DNA of 64,000 bases from Roseburia rectibacter. GTDB lineage: Bacteria; Bacillota; Clostridia; Lachnospirales; Lachnospiraceae. Made by a program: the position numbers and the translations under genes. A model generated the notes under the pieces. That model ran no database searches, was not told the DNA's origin, and saw only the letters and a program-made list of their open reading frames with translations. Below are positions 36,738 to 44,783 of the stretch, in pieces; positions within the stretch are counted from its first letter, which is position 1, and every line of letters begins with the position of its first letter. The stretch lies in the NCBI RefSeq assembly GCF_014287515.2, contig NZ_CP092473.1:1639001-1703000 (forward strand), read 5' to 3'.

Positions 36738-36767
36738 TTGCAGTTTTTCGCATCATTATGGTAAGAT
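36738..36767 (+). promoter_or_regulatory. Extended -10 promoter of the exporter leader
   Basis: TTGCAG (36738-36743), 18-bp spacer ending TGG, TAAGAT (36762-36767). TGGTAAGAT is an extended -10. Predicted start near 36774 gives a leader of about 210 nt. The remaining 36647-36737 shows nothing. Confidence 0.55.
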
Positions 36768-36799
36768 GAAAATACATGATACAGAATCGAGGTGAATTC

Positions 36800-36844
36800 A
36801 TGATGAAATTTGTTCGAGGTAACTACTCAGTACAGTTGAAATGA
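36800..36844 (+). CDS. Leader peptide 1 (14 residues) of the ABC exporter
   Basis: GAGGTG at 36789 precedes ATG ATG by five bases. The peptide is MMKFVRGNYSVQLK, stop TGA. Its last codons (TAC TCA GTA CAG TTG) form the 5' arm of a 9-bp hairpin with TGTACTGAG (36858-36866). The 3' arm includes part of the SD of leader peptide 2. Such overlap is typical of translation-attenuation leaders. Expression is inferred, not shown. Confidence 0.55.
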   Translation: MMKFVRGNYSVQLK

Positions 36845-36981
36845 TCTGTTAGCAGATTGTACTGAGGTGAATTCATGATCATAGAATGTTAACGGAGCGT
36901 GCATTCTATGATATTAATATGCTGACAGTCACAACTGTACTGTTTCGTAGGTAAAAAATATGCGATAAAAGGAGTACAGTT
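36826..36981 (+). promoter_or_regulatory. Candidate translation attenuator with mutually exclusive stems
   Basis: Segments: A CAGTACAGTTG (36828-36838), B TGTACTGAG (36858-36866), C CAACTGTACTG (36932-36942), D AGTACAGTT (36973-36981). A pairs with B (9 bp, extended by ATCTG/CAGAT inside) or with C (11 bp perfect). C also pairs with D (9 bp perfect), which spans from the SD to the exporter ATG. No T-run follows any stem, so control of translation is more likely than termination. Confidence 0.55.
36875..36892 (+). CDS. Leader peptide 2 (5 residues) of the ABC exporter
   Basis: The same 16-nt GAGGTGAATTCATGAT that opens leader 1 recurs at 36864, giving MIIEC then TAA. The coding bases ATCATAGAATG (36878-36888) are the 5' arm of a perfect 11-bp hairpin with CATTCTATGAT (36902-36912). 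Very short, so it could be a non-peptide regulatory start. Confidence 0.4.
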   Translation: MIIEC

Positions 36982-38670
36982 ATGCGTTACATAAAAGAAA
37001 TACTAAAGAAAAATTTATTGGTTACATCTGGCTATCTCGTGATTGGGGTATTTAATTCCTTTCTTTTGAACTATAAGGCAGATTATTTTCAGAAAATCAT
37101 TGACGGACTTTCCGGTGGAACCCTGACGATCATTGGGATTGTCGCATATGGGATCATTTTGCTTACCGGTTACATTTTGGAGTATGTGGACGAATATCCG
37201 GCAAAAAAACTGGAACATGGGATTTATCTGGACTTTAAGCTGTTAGCGCTTCAAAAAATCAGTATCATAGAGTATCTGGAATATGTGAAGCTGGGAACAG
37301 GAAAACTTGTTCAGAAAATTGAAAATGGTTCAACAGCGGGACGGGATGTGATATTTAATTTCTGGCTGGTTTTGATTCGCCAGTTATTGCCGTCCATACT
37401 ATTCAGTATGTATTTTATTGCAAAAATCAACAGAAATATCATGTATATTTTGATGAGCGGATATCTGGTCGTTTTTGTAGTGTCGAATGTATTGCTGAAA
37501 GTTTTGATGCAAATGAAAGAGAAAGTCCTTAATCATGAGGAAATGTTAAATCATTATCTGATACGCGGATTTATGGAACTGGTCATATTCCGTGTGGAAA
37601 GGCAGTTTCCGAATGAGATCAGGAAAGCAGATGATGCAAAAAGGGAGATCGTATCTTCAAAAGTAAAAATGAATCTGATCCATGAGGCTTTTTTTACGAT
37701 ATTTGCATGGATGGTTGCATTTTTAAATATAGGGATTATATTTTATGCATGGAAAAGCAAAAATCTCACGGCGGGCGAAGTGGTGGCACTGATTTCGCTG
37801 GTGGAAAATGCGTATGTCCCAATCGCAATATTCAATGTGATCTATGTGCAATATAAGCTGGATAAGTCAGCTTATGCAAGATTTGTCCGGTTTTTGGAGT
37901 TAAAAAATGACGAGCAGCTCCAGAAAGGCAAGATTCCGGCTGGAAATGCAGGTGAGATCTGTGTCAGGAATCTTCACTTTGAATATGAAGAAAAGACGGC
38001 CTTGGATGAGGTGGCATTTACAATCACAAGAGGACAAAAAGTTGCCCTGGTCGGTGAGAGCGGTTCAGGAAAGTCGACACTGATAAAAATTCTTTTGGGA
38101 TTTCTAAAGTATGACAGAGGTCAGATCAAGGTTGGAGGAGTGGAACTGAGAGATCTATGCCTTGATAAGTTCTATGACAAAATTGTTTATTTATCCCAGG
38201 ATTCTCCGATTTTTGATGGGACGATCAGAGAAAATATTTTATTTGACAGAAATGTCCCAGACGATGAGATTATGATGGCACTGGAAAAGGTGAATCTTTC
38301 CTGTCTGGTTCGCGATTCTGCCAAGGGACTGGATACGCAGATCGGTGAAAAAGGCACGCGTCTGTCGGGCGGAGAAAAACAGCGGCTTGCACTTGCAAGA
38401 TTGTGGTTTGAAGATCCGGAACTTGTTATTTTGGACGAAGCCACATCGGCGCTTGACAATTTAACAGAAGAGGCAGTTATGCAGGAAGTTCTTGATCGGT
38501 TAAAAGATCAGACGATGATCGTTATTGCCCACAGGCTGAATTTTATTGCAGCTTTTGATAAGATCATTGTATTTCGGAATAGTAAAATTACCAGTCAGGG
38601 GACTTTTGAGGAACTGATGAAATCAGATCCGTATTTTGCGGAACTTTATCATACAAGTAGTCAGATCTGA
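36982..38670 (+). CDS. ABC exporter (type I half-transporter)
   Basis: 562 residues: six membrane helices in the first ~310, then the nucleotide-binding domain. Walker A GESGSGKST, Q-loop LSQDSPIF, signature LSGGEKQR, Walker B LVILDEATSALD, H-loop IAHRL; all canonical, so a homodimer is likely. GGAG precedes the ATG. Function is probably export of a drug or peptide; the leader-peptide region upstream would fit a gene induced by translation-targeting compounds. A collapsed copy exists at 23882-24265. Substrate unknown. Confidence 0.92.
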   Translation: MRYIKEILKKNLLVTSGYLVIGVFNSFLLNYKADYFQKIIDGLSGGTLTIIGIVAYGIILLTGYILEYVDEYPAKKLEHGIYLDFKLLALQKISIIEYLEYVKLGTGKLVQKIENGSTAGRDVIFNFWLVLIRQLLPSILFSMYFIAKINRNIMYILMSGYLVVFVVSNVLLKVLMQMKEKVLNHEEMLNHYLIRGFMELVIFRVERQFPNEIRKADDAKREIVSSKVKMNLIHEAFFTIFAWMVAFLNIGIIFYAWKSKNLTAGEVVALISLVENAYVPIAIFNVIYVQYKLDKSAYARFVRFLELKNDEQLQKGKIPAGNAGEICVRNLHFEYEEKTALDEVAFTITRGQKVALVGESGSGKSTLIKILLGFLKYDRGQIKVGGVELRDLCLDKFYDKIVYLSQDSPIFDGTIRENILFDRNVPDDEIMMALEKVNLSCLVRDSAKGLDTQIGEKGTRLSGGEKQRLALARLWFEDPELVILDEATSALDNLTEEAVMQEVLDRLKDQTMIVIAHRLNFIAAFDKIIVFRNSKITSQGTFEELMKSDPYFAELYHTSSQI

Positions 38671-38740
38671 TTGTCTGGATACATTTGTTGACTGGCAAAG
38701 GAAGAGATTTAGAAACATAAAATACGATTTTAAATTTTTG

Positions 38741-38780
38741 AAGTTGTCCATAGGAAAAAACTATGGACAACTTTTATTTT
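38741..38780 (+). terminator. Terminator used as group II intron insertion site
   Basis: AAGTTGTCCATAG (38741-38753) pairs perfectly with CTATGGACAACTT (38761-38773), then TTATTTT. The intron remnant begins at the next base. Confidence 0.85.
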
Positions 38781-39163
38781 GTGTGCCGAGCATGGCGCTA
38801 ATCTTGCTGGTGCAAGTCCAGTCATGGGTATTTACCGTCAAGTGTAGCGAACCACAAGTCGGTATCGGTAACGGTATGGATGGAGGAAGTGGTGTAGCAA
38901 AGTTCTTGAGCCTACGAACAGAAACTTGATAAGGCGATTAGGTGGGTAAGATTGCAAATCAAATCGAAGCCCAAATGGTAAACGTAAACCGAAATTGTAA
39001 ATCAATGAAAAAAGCCGGGAACAAAGGTGCGTAACCTAATAAAGATGTGGGTACCAGAAGACTTGGCAAGACAGGCTGGAAACAGTTGCCGAGGATATTG
39101 GTTCACGACACATGCAGTTGCCATAAATATGGCAATGACAACAGCAATTTATGCAGGAAAAAC
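38781..39163 (+). mobile_element. Group II intron remnant 1 (5' domain I plus tail of intron-encoded protein)
   Basis: Begins GTGTGCC, the group II 5' boundary, directly after a terminator T-run as expected for bacterial class C introns. 38781-39005 is nearly identical (two or three differences) to 43280-43504. From about 39027 a frame reads ...EDLARQAGNSCRGYWFTT..., resembling the C-terminal GNxRKGYW region of intron-encoded maturases. The reverse-transcriptase body and domains V-VI are missing, so it is dead. Confidence 0.75.
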
Positions 39164-39191
39164 TTGCATTTTGGGAACAAACGTGTATAAT
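39164..39191 (+). promoter_or_regulatory. Promoter of the TPP riboswitch transcript
   Basis: TTGCAT (39164-39169), 16-bp spacer, TATAAT (39186-39191). A very similar arrangement survives at the end of the relic near 24230-24256. Confidence 0.65.
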
Positions 39192-39239
39192 AAAGCTGTT
39201 ATAAAAAAGACCATCACAAAAGTGATGTGGAAAACAAAA

Positions 39240-39328
39240 AAATGGGGTGCTCGCACAGGCGGGCTGAGAGTAAGCGGACGCTTTAACCCGGAACCTGATT
39301 TGGATAATGCCAACGTAGGGAGATAATG
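39240..39328 (+). promoter_or_regulatory. TPP riboswitch (THI element)
   Basis: Contains the conserved blocks GGGGTGC, GGCTGAGA, ACCCGGAACCTGAT, GGATAATGCC and CGTAGGGA in order, the two-arm thiamine pyrophosphate aptamer. An intrinsic terminator follows at 39349, the likely expression platform. The thi genes start only at 40654, because a ~1 kb repeat element lies between. Confidence 0.93.
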
Positions 39329-39348
39329 GATCACAAGTGTGTTTTTTT

Positions 39349-39383
39349 GTGCAGGAATCTTTGGTTGGGTTCCTGCACTTTTT
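39349..39383 (+). terminator. Riboswitch-associated terminator
   Basis: GTGCAGGAA (39349-39357) pairs with TTCCTGCAC (39370-39378) followed by five Ts, about 20 nt after the TPP aptamer. Confidence 0.85.
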
Positions 39384-39399
39384 ATGGATAAGATATCTG

Positions 39400-40427
39400 C
39401 AAATGCTGGTTTGTGGGTGATATGAGTTTCCCTGTGTAGGGTGGTTCTGGGGGGTTACGATTGGCAAATCGCATCAAGCCGGGACTGTTTTGTTCCGTTG
39501 TACGAAAATAAGGCAAGTCTAAGTCAGCCTGATTTAATGTTTTTCGGAGTGACGTGTGCGTCTTAAACGCCCCGTCCGGGGGCATTAAGACTTGTGCTGC
39601 CGTCCGTGGCAGCACAACACTGTGTTACGAACAGGCAGACTAAGATTGCCTAATTTTCTCCCAAAGTCACAAAACGAATCCCGGCTTGATGCGATTTGCC
39701 AGCCACTAAGTTGTGAGCCACCCTTAGCCGGGAAACTCATTTTACAACCTTGGGGGTGCGTAAATTTTTAGTGTTTTGTGTCTGAATCTGATTAAAAAAA
39801 GATTTCCAAATAACTATATTCAATGGTTTATTATTTGTTTGACAACACTGGCAAAAACCTCGATATATACCACTATGCCCATATTTATTGCCATACACAT
39901 TTGAAAAAATATTCTGTGTTATTTGGTCTGACAATTTACGAAATAATTCATGTAATACAATGCAGCAGCTGGAAATTCTGGGGAGTCATCAGGCTGAATA
40001 TCAGTGATACAGCACATTAGGATTTTAAGCATATTTCCATTCGTGCGAATATCAAAAATTCACACCCGCGCCCCCATTTTGAGATGAACCGCCCACCCAA
40101 ATGGTGTTCACAACCTGAAGACTGGCATCTTGCGCAAAGCCGAAGCTAATTTTGTGACTTTGGGAGAAAATTAGAAAATCTTAGTGCGTCTGTAGATACA
40201 CAGTGATGTTCTGCCACGGATGGCAGAACAAGGCTTCACGAGCCACGGATGGCTCGTTGAACGCCGGTCACGTCACTCCGAGAAAATCTAACTCAGACAC
40301 ACTTAGACTTTTCTTATTTTCGTACAATGGAACCAAAATTAACTCCGGCTTTGCGCAAGATGCCACTCACAAGCCTACGATACACCATTTAGGGAGATGA
40401 TTTATTTCATAAACAAACCATCATTTG
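39400..40427. repeat. Foldback repeat element, copy A (apparently complete, ~1.03 kb, non-coding)
   Basis: Terminal inverted repeats CAAATGCTGGTTTGT (39400-39414) and ACAAACCATCATTTG (40413-40427). Each ~400-bp arm carries the same ordered modules in inverted orientation: GTACGAAAATAAG, CGGAGTGACGTG, a hairpin such as GTGCTGCC/GGCAGCAC, CTCCCAAAGTCACAAAA, and a GATGCNNNTTGCCAG-like block. The ~280-bp centre is AT-rich. No convincing gene. A second copy in the opposite orientation is at 48459-49441, and a solo end at 50858-50934. Confidence 0.8.
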
Positions 40428-40508
40428 GAGGACCGTTTATTCATACATCACTTGTGTCACAGCGGCAGATTGGGGGCACCACCTTAGGTCGCTATATAAA
40501 ATTAATGC

Positions 40509-40653
40509 AAAACAAAGGAGGCAAATCCTCTGCTCCTGCAAGGGCGCATGCTATGCAGGCATAGCAGACATTTTGCTTCGCAAAACAAAGGAGGCAAATC
40601 CTCTGCTCCTGCAAGGGCAGTCGCATTTTGCTTCGCAAAACAAGGAGGATTTT
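40509..40653 (+). promoter_or_regulatory. Tandemly duplicated structured leader with anti-SD, upstream of thiD
   Basis: Two adjoining units start AAAACAAAGGAGGCAAATCC at 40509 and 40582. The anti-SD AAATCCTC is at 40523-40530 and 40596-40603; the SD GAGGATTT is at 40645-40652, a perfect 8-base complement. The TTTTGC-TTC-GCAAAA hairpin precedes each GGAGG, and GCTATGC/GCATAGC occurs in the first unit. The stretch 40428-40508 between repeat element A and these units shows nothing else. Confidence 0.65.
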
Positions 40654-41454
40654 ATGTACACAGCATTAACAATCGCTGGAAGTGATTCCAGTGGAGGCGC
40701 CGGCATCCAGGCAGATATCAAGACAATGACCGCAAACCGCGTTTATGCGATGAGTGCGATCACAGCTTTGACTGCCCAGAATACGACCGGCGTAACAGAT
40801 ATTATGGAGGTAACTCCAAAGTTTTTGGCAGAGCAGCTGGATAGTATTTTTACGGATATTCATCCGGATGCGATTAAAACCGGAATGGTCTCTTCTAGTG
40901 AACTGATTGAGACGATTGCGGAAAAGCTGACAGAGTATCACGCAAAAAATATCGTGGTGGATCCTGTCATGGTGGCAACCAGTGGAGCGAGACTGATAAA
41001 CGAGGAAGCCATCAGTACATTGAAAAGTAAATTATTGCCTCTTGCAACTGTTATCACTCCAAATATTCCGGAAGCAGAAGTGCTTTCTGACATGGAGATA
41101 AAGACAGAAGCAGATATGGAAAAAGCAGCAGAAATCATTTGTAATACCTTTGGTTGTGCCGTGTTATTAAAGGGCGGACATCAGTTAAATGATGCGAATG
41201 ACCTTCTTTTCCAGAAAGGGAAAGAGCCGGTATGGTTTCATGGAAAGAGAATTGATAACCCCAATACCCATGGAACAGGATGCACACTTTCCTCTGCGAT
41301 TGCATCGAATCTGGCAAAGGGAAGAGACTTAGAAACCTCCGTCAGGTATGCGAAAAATTATATTTCCGGTGCTCTTGCAGCCATGCTTGATCTTGGGAAA
41401 GGAAGCGGACCTATGAACCATGCATTTGCAATCGAAGGAGAATACGAAGGATGA
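40654..41454 (+). CDS. thiD: Hydroxymethylpyrimidine/phosphomethylpyrimidine kinase
   Basis: 266 residues, ribokinase fold. N-terminal TIAGSDSSGGAGIQADIKT, central KTGMVSS and DPVMVATSG, and C-terminal NTHGTGCTLSSAIA with the anion-hole/catalytic region. It phosphorylates HMP and HMP-P for thiamine synthesis. The start follows AGGAGG; an upstream in-frame ATG lies in the repeated leader. It overlaps cytX by four bases. The TPP riboswitch at 39240 is its natural regulator, though now separated by the repeat element. Confidence 0.95.
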   Translation: MYTALTIAGSDSSGGAGIQADIKTMTANRVYAMSAITALTAQNTTGVTDIMEVTPKFLAEQLDSIFTDIHPDAIKTGMVSSSELIETIAEKLTEYHAKNIVVDPVMVATSGARLINEEAISTLKSKLLPLATVITPNIPEAEVLSDMEIKTEADMEKAAEIICNTFGCAVLLKGGHQLNDANDLLFQKGKEPVWFHGKRIDNPNTHGTGCTLSSAIASNLAKGRDLETSVRYAKNYISGALAAMLDLGKGSGPMNHAFAIEGEYEG

Positions 41455-42635
41455 ATGAAAAGAGAACTTCCGTTTTTTCAAACGGATTAATCTGGTTTGG
41501 TGCGGGTGTATCTTTAGCTGAAATACTGACAGGTACTTACTTTGCACCGCTTGGTTTTGGAAAAGCAATGGCAGCGATTCTGCTTGGACATCTGATCGGC
41601 GGAATTATGATGTTTGCCGCAGGAATGATCGGAGCGAAAGAGCGAAAAAGTGCCATGGAAACTGTAAAAATGAGCTTTGGTGAAAAGGGAAGTCTGCTTT
41701 TTGCCATATTAAATGTGTTACAGCTTGTGGGATGGACTGCGATCATGATCTATGATGGTGCACTTGCAGCAGATGGTGTTTTGCATGCCGGAAACTGGGT
41801 CTGGGCGTTGATCATTGGTGCACTGATCGTTGTATGGATTTTTATCGGTCTGACGAATCTGGGCAAAGTAAATACAGTTGCCATGACTGCGTTATTTATT
41901 TTGTCACTGGTACTTTTTAAAGTGATCTTTTTTGGAAACGTAAGTGCGGCACCGATCGTGGTTGACGGAAGTCTGACGTTTGGAGCAGCTGTAGAACTTG
42001 CAGTAGCAATGCCGTTATCCTGGCTGCCGCTGATCAGCGATTATACAAGAGAAGCCGAAAAACCGTTTGCTGCAACACTCGCAAGTGTGATCGTCTATAG
42101 TCTGGTCAGCACTTTTATGTACATGATCGGCATGGGAGCAGCTATTTTTACCGGCGAATATGACATTGCACAGATTATGTTAAAAACCGGTTTCGGCGTT
42201 GTAGGACTTCTTATTATTGTATTTTCCACGGTTACAACAACCTTTCTGGATGCTTATTCCGCAGGAGTTTCAAGTGTTTCCATTTCCTCAAAGATTCAGG
42301 AAAAATGGGCAGCAATTGTTGTTACTGTGATTGGAACTGTCGCAGCGATCGTTTATCCGATGGATAACATTACAAACTTTTTATATCTGATCGGTTCTGT
42401 TTTTGCTCCGATGATCGCAGTGCAGATCGCAGATTACTTCATTTTAAAGAAAGCAGATGCCGGAAAATCTGCATTTCAGTGGCGTAATCTGATCGTATGG
42501 CTTGCCGGATTTGTGATTTACCGCATACTGATGCAGGTGGATACGCCGGTTGGAAATACGCTGCCGGATATGGTGGTCACAGTCATTCTCTGCCTGATTG
42601 TGGAAAAAGCTGCAGGGGCAGTAAAATCAAAATAG
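41451..42635 (+). CDS. cytX: Hydroxymethylpyrimidine transporter CytX
   Basis: 394 residues with about 12 membrane helices, of the NCS1/cytosine-permease type; GAGVSLAEILTGTYFAPLG at the N-terminus is typical. In thiamine operons this clade takes up hydroxymethylpyrimidine, which the adjoining ThiD can phosphorylate. ATGA overlap with thiD. Confidence 0.92.
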   Translation: MNEKRTSVFSNGLIWFGAGVSLAEILTGTYFAPLGFGKAMAAILLGHLIGGIMMFAAGMIGAKERKSAMETVKMSFGEKGSLLFAILNVLQLVGWTAIMIYDGALAADGVLHAGNWVWALIIGALIVVWIFIGLTNLGKVNTVAMTALFILSLVLFKVIFFGNVSAAPIVVDGSLTFGAAVELAVAMPLSWLPLISDYTREAEKPFAATLASVIVYSLVSTFMYMIGMGAAIFTGEYDIAQIMLKTGFGVVGLLIIVFSTVTTTFLDAYSAGVSSVSISSKIQEKWAAIVVTVIGTVAAIVYPMDNITNFLYLIGSVFAPMIAVQIADYFILKKADAGKSAFQWRNLIVWLAGFVIYRILMQVDTPVGNTLPDMVVTVILCLIVEKAAGAVKSK

Positions 42636-42704
42636 GAACTGTTGCAGTCAGACCATTTTTTAGAAGGCAGGATGTGGCAGATTCCGGGAAAAGAGGACAA
42701 AAGA

Positions 42705-43217
42705 ATGAATAAATTTAATTTAAAGAAATTGACAGTTACAGCAATCTTAGCGGCAGTAGCGGTGGTGGGAAGCTTATTTTCCTTCCCGGTATTCGGTTCC
42801 AAATGTGCACCGGTACAGCACCTGGTAAATATTTTATGTGCAGTTACGGTAGGACCGTGGTGGGCACTGGCACAGGCATTTATTGCTGCGTTGATCCGTA
42901 ACCTGTCAGGACTTGGAAGTCCACTGGCATTCCCGGGAAGCATGTGCGGCGCGCTGCTTGGCGGACTTCTTTACAAATACGGAAAAAAACTTCCGTTTGC
43001 CTATATCGGTGAAGTTGTGGGAACCGGTATCATTGGCGGAATGCTTTCCTATCCGGTGGCATATCTTGTCATGGGTAATAAAGCAGCGGCGTTATTCACA
43101 TTTGTTATTCCGTTTCTGATCAGTACCTGTGGCGGAACGATCATTGCCATTATTATTACACTACCGTTGAAAAAATCAGGAATGCTTGGCAGAATGAAAG
43201 ACAGTCTGGAAGAGTAA
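42705..43217 (+). CDS. thiW: ECF transporter S component ThiW
   Basis: 170 residues, about five to six helices, with the ThiW-like N-terminus (LTVTAILAAVAVVGSLFSFP) and PVQHLVNILCAVTVGPWWAL. It would bind a thiazole precursor and pair with shared ECF energy-coupling subunits encoded elsewhere. With ThiD and CytX this is a salvage set for the two thiamine halves. AGAGGA precedes ATG 42705. Confidence 0.92.
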   Translation: MNKFNLKKLTVTAILAAVAVVGSLFSFPVFGSKCAPVQHLVNILCAVTVGPWWALAQAFIAALIRNLSGLGSPLAFPGSMCGALLGGLLYKYGKKLPFAYIGEVVGTGIIGGMLSYPVAYLVMGNKAAALFTFVIPFLISTCGGTIIAIIITLPLKKSGMLGRMKDSLEE

Positions 43218-43240
43218 GATAATACAGAATTAAAAAACGA

Positions 43241-43279
43241 GTTGATGTATATGAATGAAAGTATACATCAACTTATTTT
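43241..43279 (+). terminator. Terminator of the thi operon, used as group II intron insertion site
   Basis: GTTGATGTATA (43241-43251) pairs with TATACATCAAC (43262-43272), then TTATTTT; the second intron remnant starts at 43280. Confidence 0.85.
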
Positions 43280-43559
43280 GTGTGCCGAGCATGGCGCTAA
43301 TCTTGCTGGTGCAAGTCCAGTCATGGGTATTTACCGCCAAGTGTAGCGAACCACAAGTCGGTATCGGTAACGGTATGGATGGAGGAAGTGGTGTAGCAAA
43401 GTTCTTGAGCCTACGAACAGAAACTTGATAAGGCGATTAGGTGGGTAAGATTGCAAATCAAATCGAAGCCCAAATGGTGAACGTAAACCGAAATTGTAAA
43501 TCAAGAGGTTGTGGAACGAAAGATTAGTGTCTTACCTCGGGAGACCCTACTCACATGGA
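43280..43559 (+). mobile_element. Group II intron remnant 2 (5' domain I)
   Basis: Starts GTGTGCC; its first 225 nt match remnant 1 almost exactly, then it continues ~55 nt with intron-like sequence (CCTCGGGAGACCC) before the IS3-family element interrupts it. No reverse-transcriptase or 3' domains remain. Confidence 0.78.
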
Positions 43560-43573
43560 TTGTCAACACTTTT

Positions 43574-44410
43574 TCAGACAAATTTTTTTAGGTTATTTTC
43601 CCGATATTGTACAGGCGTTTGATACCCTAGGGAGGAATGTATACGGTGATGATTATACCAGTTTACATAATCCCATAGTTTTATCTTCAGTTCTTCTAAT
43701 GTATGGAATGTTTCATTCCACACGAATTCTGTTTTAATGACCTTGAACGTAGCTTCTGCCACTGCATTATCATAAGGACATCCCTTATGGCTCAGGGAAC
43801 GTTCTATATGAAACGTTTCTAACAGTTCCTCAATCGTCTCATTTTTAAATTCATTTCCCCGGTCTGTGTGGAAGATATGGATTTCCGACAGATTGCCTTC
43901 TACCTTCCTAAATGCCTGTTTTACAAGCTCTGCTGTTTTATGTTCTCCTGCACTGTATCCAACGATCTCCCTGTTAAAAAGGTCTATCAGTACACAGATA
44001 TAATTCCAGTGGTTTCCTACCCTTACATAAGTTAAATCACTTACCACCACATTACGGTATGGCTGGTTTTGAAATTGTCGGTTCAACACATTTGCCACTT
44101 TTGATTCATTACATCTGTCTTTTTACGGCTTAAACTGAGCTGTAGTATAGCTTGATATCAGACCTTCCTGCTTCATGATCCGTCCAATCCTGCGTCTTGA
44201 TACCTGTTTCCCGCAATCAGCCAGTTCTTTCTTGATCTTTCGTGTACCATAATGGTTCCGGCTTTTTCTAAAAATTTCCTGAATGTCTGCAGTAAGTTCT
44301 GATTCATCTTTTTTTGTTGCTGCTTCATAATAATAATAAGTGCTTCTGTTTACCTGTAGGACGCGGCACATTGCTGATACAGAGTATTTGTGAGCATTTG
44401 CTTTGATCAC
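43574..44410 (-). pseudogene. IS3-family OrfB interrupted by an in-frame stop
   Basis: From GTG 44410 the frame encodes the HTH_21 part (CRVLQVNRSTYYYYE, YGTRKIKKELADCG) and reads ...TTAQFKP then TAA at 44123-44125. It continues in the same frame as KDRCNESKVANVLNRQF and through the DDE core (VSDLTYV, HTDRGNEF, NAVAEATFKVIKTE) to 43574. A single nonsense codon therefore splits an otherwise complete OrfB. Confidence 0.88.
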
Positions 44411-44412
44411 AT

Positions 44413-44709
44413 TTACTTTCGTCCTAAGATCAGCGCCGCTTGTTTTAAAATATCATTTTCCATTCTTAACTGCTGGTTTTCTTTCCGAAGCCGGATCAGT
44501 TCTTCCTGCTCTGGAGTCCGGTTATCTTTTTCATGGAAAGAGCCAGAATTAGATGCCTGCTTTACCCATTTGTCAAACAGGGAAGTAGCAATGTCATATT
44601 CACGGCAGATATCGCATCTGCGTTTGCCGGAACGATATAGTTCCACCAGTTGCTGTTTGAATTCATCGGTATATTTACGAGGTTTTCTTCGTTGTTTTGG
44701 TTCGGTCAT
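44413..44709 (-). CDS. IS3-family transposase OrfA
   Basis: 98 residues with helix-turn-helix (YTDEFKQQLVELYRSGKRR, SLFDKWVKQA) and a C-terminal zipper (EELIRLRKENQQLRMENDIL). Unlike the OrfA at 24434, so a different IS3 subgroup. Intact itself, but its OrfB partner is broken. Confidence 0.9.
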   Translation of the reverse strand: MTEPKQRRKPRKYTDEFKQQLVELYRSGKRRCDICREYDIATSLFDKWVKQASNSGSFHEKDNRTPEQEELIRLRKENQQLRMENDILKQAALILGRK

Positions 44710-44783
44710 AATGAGTGTTCCTTTGTGTATTTATTATAGATTATATGACCTTAAAAAATCTGTCCAGTTAATTGTAACCTATC

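Larger units (their letters stand above)
43560..44777 (-). mobile_element. IS3-family insertion sequence (inactivated)
   Basis: orfA and orfB lie on the minus strand. The ends are imperfect inverted repeats (AGACAAATTTTTTTAGG near 43576-43592 against CCTTAAAAAATCTGTCC near 44749-44765). It sits between intron remnant 2 and a conjugative-element helicase fragment. Confidence 0.75.

Noticed and set aside
38636..38929. A 97-codon open frame across the exporter end, terminator and intron remnant
   Set aside because: It crosses a clear terminator and structured intron RNA; no SD, no protein-like composition.
39027..39326. A 99-codon frame upstream of thiD
   Set aside because: Its first third is a maturase tail remnant and the rest reads through a promoter and the TPP aptamer; not a gene.
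44390..44783. N-terminal part of the 276-codon frame preceding the helicase fragment
   Set aside because: It is the antisense of IS3 orfA; only the part from ~44784 is helicase-like.
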